From: Abelmoschus esculentus
Taxonomy: Eukaryota; Streptophyta; Magnoliopsida; Malvales; Malvaceae
Reading direction: 5' to 3'
Assembly (NCBI GenBank): GCA_035048815.1
Contig: JAUCBN010000042.1
Span: 7,936,001 to 8,000,000, forward strand
Length of the DNA stretch: 64,000 nucleotides
The translations under genes and the position numbers were made by a program. The notes under the pieces were generated by a model. That model was not told the DNA's origin, did not search any database, and worked only from the letters and a program-made list of their open reading frames with translations. Shown here piece after piece: positions 59,145 through 64,000 of the stretch (the first letter of the stretch is position 1; every line of letters begins with the position of its first letter).

Positions 59145-61183
59145 TGTAACCCCTAAAATTTACCTAATTTCTTAGATTATAAGTCAAGGTTTACGGCATG
59201 CTTGTTTCACAAGCTAGGGTTTATAAATTAAATAATATAATTCAGATAAATTATTAAAATAATTAATAATTTAAAATAATGAAAATAAAATTCAACGTTT
59301 AAAATACCAAGCTCAACCCATAAATAATAATCAGTCCAAAACCAAAAGTTATTCAAGTCTGATACAAAATTATTAACAGAAATAATTACAAGTCTGAAAT
59401 AATAAAACGTACGGTATAACAGAAATTCAAGTTTGAAAGTCCTCCAAGTACCGAGATCTATAACCGGGTATCTGAAACAGAAACTGGAAGGATGTAAGCT
59501 AGGGAACCTAGTGTGTCTCTAGAGCAGATAAACAAGTTTACAGAACAGTATAATGCATGTGATGTGAAGTATGCATGATATGCAACCAACTCCAAACACC
59601 AACAAAAGAGTAAGTTCCCCTGAACCTTTCTAACTCCATCACACCAACAGAAGTGGAAACTCGACCCGCAGGTGGAGCCACTGAACAGAAGTGATAAATC
59701 ACTAACTTCCTCGTACTCATATAATCTACCATATGTAATGTTATACGCATATAGAGAATCAGAATGCATGCCTTAATATCTAACAGGAGGCATACATGGT
59801 AATTATAGAATCAGAAAGATATATATAAATATAGAATGATGCATGATCATACAGAGTTTAACATAAACGAAAAACAAGTAATAACATAATTTAATAGAAG
59901 AGAAAACACCTGAACATAAGGTTTAACGATGATACTAACGTCGATTAGACTCGGCTCTACCACTAGAATGAGTAGGAGTAGAACCTACGAATAATAATTA
60001 ACATTAGACACCCTACTATGCCACTCTAATGATAAGTACACTAATCAGAAATAAATCGAACTCACGTGCAGGTCCCGAATACTGATGAACAGGAGGTTGT
60101 CCAGGTGAAGGAGGAGGCAGATGCTCGGGGTCGGAATCCATATCACCTGAACCAAACAGAAACTGATTCAGAATCCGTCACAGACAACTTCTAGACAGAC
60201 AATCAACCTTAAAAGTCCTAAAAATGATACTTCAGTTTTGAATTTCAAAAAATGGACAACGCCATCGGACTCAGGACGTCAAAAAACATAGAGCGAGACT
60301 GGGTTGAAAAAGTCAACGCTGATGTCAGCACAGGTGACATTAGTAGGGATGACATCAGCAGTGACGTTAACGGTGACGTCAGTAGTGACGTCAGCCGGGT
60401 CGGGAGTCGAGTCATGGGTCGGGCCAAACACGGGTTAAGCTACGGGTCGGGTCAGATTATCGGGCGGTACAGTCGTATCCCGGATTTTCTAAGAAAATCT
60501 GGAAATTCCATAATTTCTCCAGAAAACCCAGAGAATCCCCCTCAGGCTCGGTTAAACCTCCAAATTCAATTCTTTTCCCTCCAAACTGGTTCAAACATTG
60601 CTAAAACACCCTTAAAACGAATTAAAACAACTTCTCTACCAACAGATTCAAAACAATACAAACTACTATCCATACTCGATCTAACAATGAAGCCAACACC
60701 AAAACCTTTAAAACACTATGAAACCGAAACTGAAAGGAGCAAGAATAGAGATCGAATCCTTACCAAAAGCTTACCAACACAACAAACCGAACGAATCGAA
60801 GGCCACAAGGAAAACTCCAACACACACGAAAAGGGAAAACAAGTAAACTTTCAAAGAGTTTCTAGGAAGTGTTCTCTCGGATTTAAAGTCAAATTCAAAG
60901 CTTAGATAGGTTACAATAATTTCAAATTTTAATCTGAAAATTAAAGGAGAATTTAATCCCTCATTAAAGCCGAATCTGTTTTAGGAGGAGGAAGAAGATG
61001 TTACCAAAAGAAATGGTATAAATACCAGACAGGTCCTTGAAATTTTTGAATACTCATACCAGCCTTAAAGTTTTCAGAATTTATAAAATGGTCATTGATG
61101 TCAGAATTAAAAATCCCCAAAATTTTAGGGCATAAAATTAGGGATTTAGGTTCGATTTGGGGAAAATTTTTTGTGGTGTTACA
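59145..61183 (-). mobile_element. solo LTR, Tekay-like (2039 bp)
   Basis: Starts TGTAACCCC and ends GGTGTTACA, with GGTTG on both sides (59140-59144 and 61184-61188). There is no primer site, polypurine tract or coding region inside, so it is the product of recombination between two LTRs. The minus strand is the likely sense strand because TGTAACACCAC with a TATTTATA box near 61020 reads that way, but this is not certain. Confidence 0.9.
60320..60393. promoter_or_regulatory. phased array of six TGACGTCA-like sites
   Basis: Octamers TGATGTCA, TGACATTA, TGACATCA, TGACGTTA, TGACGTCA and TGACGTCA start at 60320, 60335, 60350, 60362, 60374 and 60386. Spacings are 15, 15, 12, 12 and 12. TGACGTCA is the palindromic core bound by plant TGA-type bZIP factors, and two TGACG motifs 12 bases apart resemble the as-1 element. 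Function is not shown; it could also be a short minisatellite. Confidence 0.5.
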
Positions 61184-61674
61184 GGTTGTTGGTTATAATT
61201 GATTAACGTTGGGAGGTATCATCAATGATTGACCTTCAACATTATTTCGAATTAGAGATAAGTGGAGCCATTAAAGGACACTTTGTCGAACTTTGATAAA
61301 TCTACTCAAGATCAAGGGATTGTCGTGGCAGAGAACATTGTCGCTGCCGAGACAGTATCTGCAGTACTACCGAGGTAGTGCAATGCGATTGCATTGGACA
61401 GAAACAAATCAATCAAATCCACTATACAACACAACTGAATCTCACCCTCTCTTTCTCATATTTGATGTCTCCTTAATTAGTTTAGTTTATTTACTTTAAT
61501 CAATACCCAAACTTATCTGTGTTTTTACTTTTATTTTATAGAAGCATGAATACCTAAGAGCATATTAAGTACACCAATCCCTGAGGAGACGATAACTCGA
61601 TAAATACTTATCACTTATTACTTGACGTGTACAGTTGCACTCCAATTGCGTATATTCAGCACGCATCAAGTTTT

Positions 61675-61692
61675 TGGCATCGTTGCTGGGGA
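61675..61692 (+). other. primer binding site, tRNA-Asp type (element F)
   Basis: TGGCATCGTTGCTGGGGA lies six bases after the LTR end. It matches the tRNA-Asp-type site with two differences. Confidence 0.85.
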
Positions 61693-61785
61693 TTGACAAC
61701 TAAATTTTATTTTCTTTATTCTCTTGCTTTTATTTTAGTTTTAGTTATTTTTATTTTTTTATTTATTTGATTTGATTTTTGGTGT

Positions 61786-64000
61786 ATGACTAGGACCAAC
61801 CCTAGCAATCCACTGTACGAGATAGACCCAAAAATCGAAAAAAACTACCAAGGGCTAAGAAGACAGATCCAAGGAGCCATGGCAGTGAATCAAGGGAATC
61901 AGAACCTACCTGTAGGCAATGGAGGCCATCCACAACACCCACTACCACAACCACTGTCGCGGCAGCTAACTGTCAGAGATTTTCTGGTGGCAGATCTGAA
62001 TGGATTGAACCCTGGAGTTGTTACACCAAAGATAGAGGCAACCCACTTTAAACTCAAACCTGTGTTGTTCAATATGCTTAATACTATTGGACAATTTAGT
62101 GGGGCTACAACAGAAGATGCCAGGCAACATCTCAAATCCTTCATGGAAGTATGCAACTCTTTCAAAATTCAAGGACTTCATGAAGACATTTTGAGGTTAA
62201 ACTTTTCCCCTATTCACTGAGGGATAGGGCCAAAACCTGGTTGAATAGCATTCCGACAGGATCAATTGGATCTTAGAATGAACTCTGCCGAGAATTCATT
62301 ACGCGATTTAACCCTACAAATTTATATAATCGAATCCACAATGAAATTACTTCTTTTAGACAAGCTGATGACGAACCTATATACGAGGCTTAGGAACGTT
62401 ACAGAGAGTTACTGAACAAATGTCCACTGCATGGATTTGCACTATGGACGCAAGTAACCATGTTCTATAATGCTATCAATGACCCGACAAGGATGATGTT
62501 GGACGCCTCGGCAAATGGCACACTCTTTGACAAGGCTCCAGAAGAAGCTATAGAGATTCTAAACAAACTCGCAAGGAACGGTTTCCAATTTCCTACTTCT
62601 AGGCGAGAAGGATTAAGACGCCAAGCCACAGTGAATGAACTAGAATCCAACAATTCAGTGGTAGCACAGTTAGCATCCATAACCAAGATGGTTCAAAACA
62701 TGCAAGTACAGCAAAATACTCATAAGGTAAAAGTAGTAAATTCTTTCGAGTATATTCAAGACGAGGAATCTGGTTTCTATGTGGGTAATTACAACTGGAA
62801 CAACAATATGATGTCAAACACATACAATCCGACATGAAAAAGGCATCCAAATTTTTCATGGAGCAATCATAACAATGCTTTGAACCCCACCAACCAAACC
62901 TCAAGTTACCAAAATTCACTACCACAGTAACAGATACAACAGTCACTACCGCAGCAGCAGTTACAACAGCAGTAGCCTATGAATTCTTTTGAGAATACTC
63001 TCAAGGCCTTCATCATGAAAATTGAATCATATATGGCTGAGAACATTAGTTTCATGAAGTGGACTGATGACTTCATGAATAGAACAGAGATGAGACTGCA
63101 AAATCAAGAAGCTGCTATAAAATCATTGGAAACCCAAGTTGGTCAATTTGCTCAAAGACAAAATACTAGACAACAGGGGGGACTACCTAGCAATACTGAA
63201 GTTGCTAAGGGAATGGGCCATGAACAATGCAAAGCAATCACAACAAGAAGTGGTCTACAACTTAAGGAGACAATGGGCAAGTCAGCAACCAAAGTTCCAT
63301 CGGCAATATAAGAGGAAATAGACAATGAGGACTTGAATGCTGAATAGACTGAACACGAGGAAACTACCCCAGCAGAGAGCTCGGCAGCACCTGCACTACC
63401 TGCCGAGACAGCAAGAAACATAATGGATCCAGGTATTAAATTCCAAACCAATGAGACTTGGAAGAGATGAGACCACCACCACATTTCCCACAAAGGTTGA
63501 TAAAATAGAAACAAGATCACTAGTTTAAGAAGTTCCTATATATTCTAAAGCAAGTCCACATCAAGTTGCCATTTGTGGAGGCAATTGAACAGATGCCCAA
63601 CTATGCTAAATTCTTGAAAGACATTGTGTCTAAAAGAAAGAAGCTAGGTGAGTTTGAGACAGTGGCAGCAACTAAAGGGTGCATGGCAATGCTGCACAAT
63701 CGCATGCCACCCAAACTGAAAGATCCTAGATGCTTTACCATACCTTGTGCGATTGATAATAATTATGAAGGAAAGACACTATGTGACTTAGGAGCAAGCG
63801 TTAATCTCATGCCCAAATCGGTTTTTCAAAAGCTTGGGATAGAAAGGGCAAAGCTTGCAATAGTGCTGCTCCAACTTCCGGATATATCCTATGTGCATCC
63901 TGAAGGAAAGATAAAGGATATATTGGTAAGGGTAGACAAGTTTATTTTCCCTATTGACTTTCTTGTCCTTGATTGTAAAGCCGACGATAATGCACCGATC
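61786..64000 (+). pseudogene. gag-protease of element F, broken, cut by window end
   Basis: Starts at the ATG 61786 (MTRTNPSNPLYEIDPK). The first segment contains FKLKPVLFNMLNTIGQFSG and DARQHLKSFMEVCNSFK. A frameshift near 62213 is followed by one frame with stops at 62274, 62391, 62835, 62928, 62973, 63309 and 63345. This includes YRELLNKCPLHGF, NAINDPTRMMLDASANGT and the C-terminal gag helix FMNRTEMRLQNQE. After another shift, a frame from 63467 (stops at 63506 and 63521) carries EAIEQMPNYAKFLKD and the protease centre CDLGASVNLMP (D at 63783-63785), then VRVDKFIFPIDF, and reaches the window end open. Confidence 0.85.

Larger units (their letters stand above)
58337..61668 (+). repeat. 5' LTR of element F, interrupted
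   Basis: Starts TGATAAGTGC and ends CACGCATCA. Without the 2039-bp solo LTR and one target-site copy it is about 1.29 kb. It includes a sequence of the type TTAGACACATACACAAACC near 58788. Confidence 0.8.
58337..64000 (+). mobile_element. Athila-like element F, 5' part, cut by window end
   Basis: Plus-strand order: LTR (58337-59144 and 61189-61668, interrupted by a solo LTR), tRNA-Asp-type primer site (61675-61692), gag (from 61786), protease centre (63783-63797), then window end. The proteins are closely related to those of elements 0 and B. There are at least nine in-frame stops. Confidence 0.88.

Noticed and set aside
60252..60905. 217-codon open frame inside the solo LTR
   Set aside because: It lies wholly in an LTR, contains the repeated TGACGTCA array (DVS-type repeats) and matches no known domain. 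I treat it as chance.
61184..61668. separate element beginning after the solo LTR
   Set aside because: It is the second half of the Athila LTR of element F, shown by the GGTTG duplication and the primer site at 61675.
1..64000. CRISPR arrays, rRNA genes, tRNA genes, bacterial operons
   Set aside because: Nothing of this kind is visible. The tRNA-like matches are primer binding sites, and the tandem arrays have no spacer-repeat structure.

Overview
The window is plant nuclear DNA, most likely from a eudicot. It is made almost entirely of nested, decayed LTR retrotransposons, and I found no intact host gene. The plant call rests on Ty3/gypsy lineages found in plants (Athila, Tat/Ogre and Tekay-type chromovirus), a Ty1/copia remnant, a hAT-type MITE and a broken piece of a plant SnRK2 protein kinase gene. 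I cannot name the species.

Layout. 1-3921: 5' part of a minus-strand Athila-like element (LTR, tRNA-Asp-type primer site, broken gag-pro). 3922-7289: AT-rich DNA with microsatellites, a MITE-like foldback, a telomere-like stretch and the SnRK2 fragment (6300-6527). 7290-8680 and 35394-35975: two halves of one copia remnant, split by element A. Element A (8681-35393, plus strand) is a Tat/Ogre-type element with TSD AATCC on both sides. It holds a 2.9 kb 5' LTR, a tRNA-Arg-type primer site, an extra ORF1, gag-pro, a putative intron, RT with two RNase H regions, integrase and a tandem-repeat 3' UTR. A Tekay-like element C (22959-33022, minus strand, TSD GAAGC) sits inside that 3' UTR.

36082-36690 and 43298-43897 are two copies of an unclassified repeat. 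They flank element B (37012-43297, minus), a short Athila-like element with gag-pro but no RT or integrase, plus a decayed ORF of unknown function. 43898-56020 is Tat element D (minus), an older relative of A that lacks its 3' end and carries a 512 bp hAT-type MITE. 56021-58336 holds two LTR fragments. 58337-64000 is the start of Athila-like element F (plus), whose 5' LTR is interrupted by a 2.0 kb solo LTR (TSD GGTTG).

Relative order can be read from the nesting: copia before A before C; the Athila LTR fragment before LTR E before F before the solo LTR; D before its MITE. Every polyprotein has stops or frameshifts, so no element here looks autonomous. The stops are mostly of the type expected from C:G to T:A decay. 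The most useful observations are the intron with matching splice ends in both Tat copies, the 3'-UTR minisatellite broken by a nested insertion, the gag-pro-only Athila derivative with an extra ORF, a phased array of TGACGTCA-like sites in a solo LTR, and the SnRK2 pseudogene.
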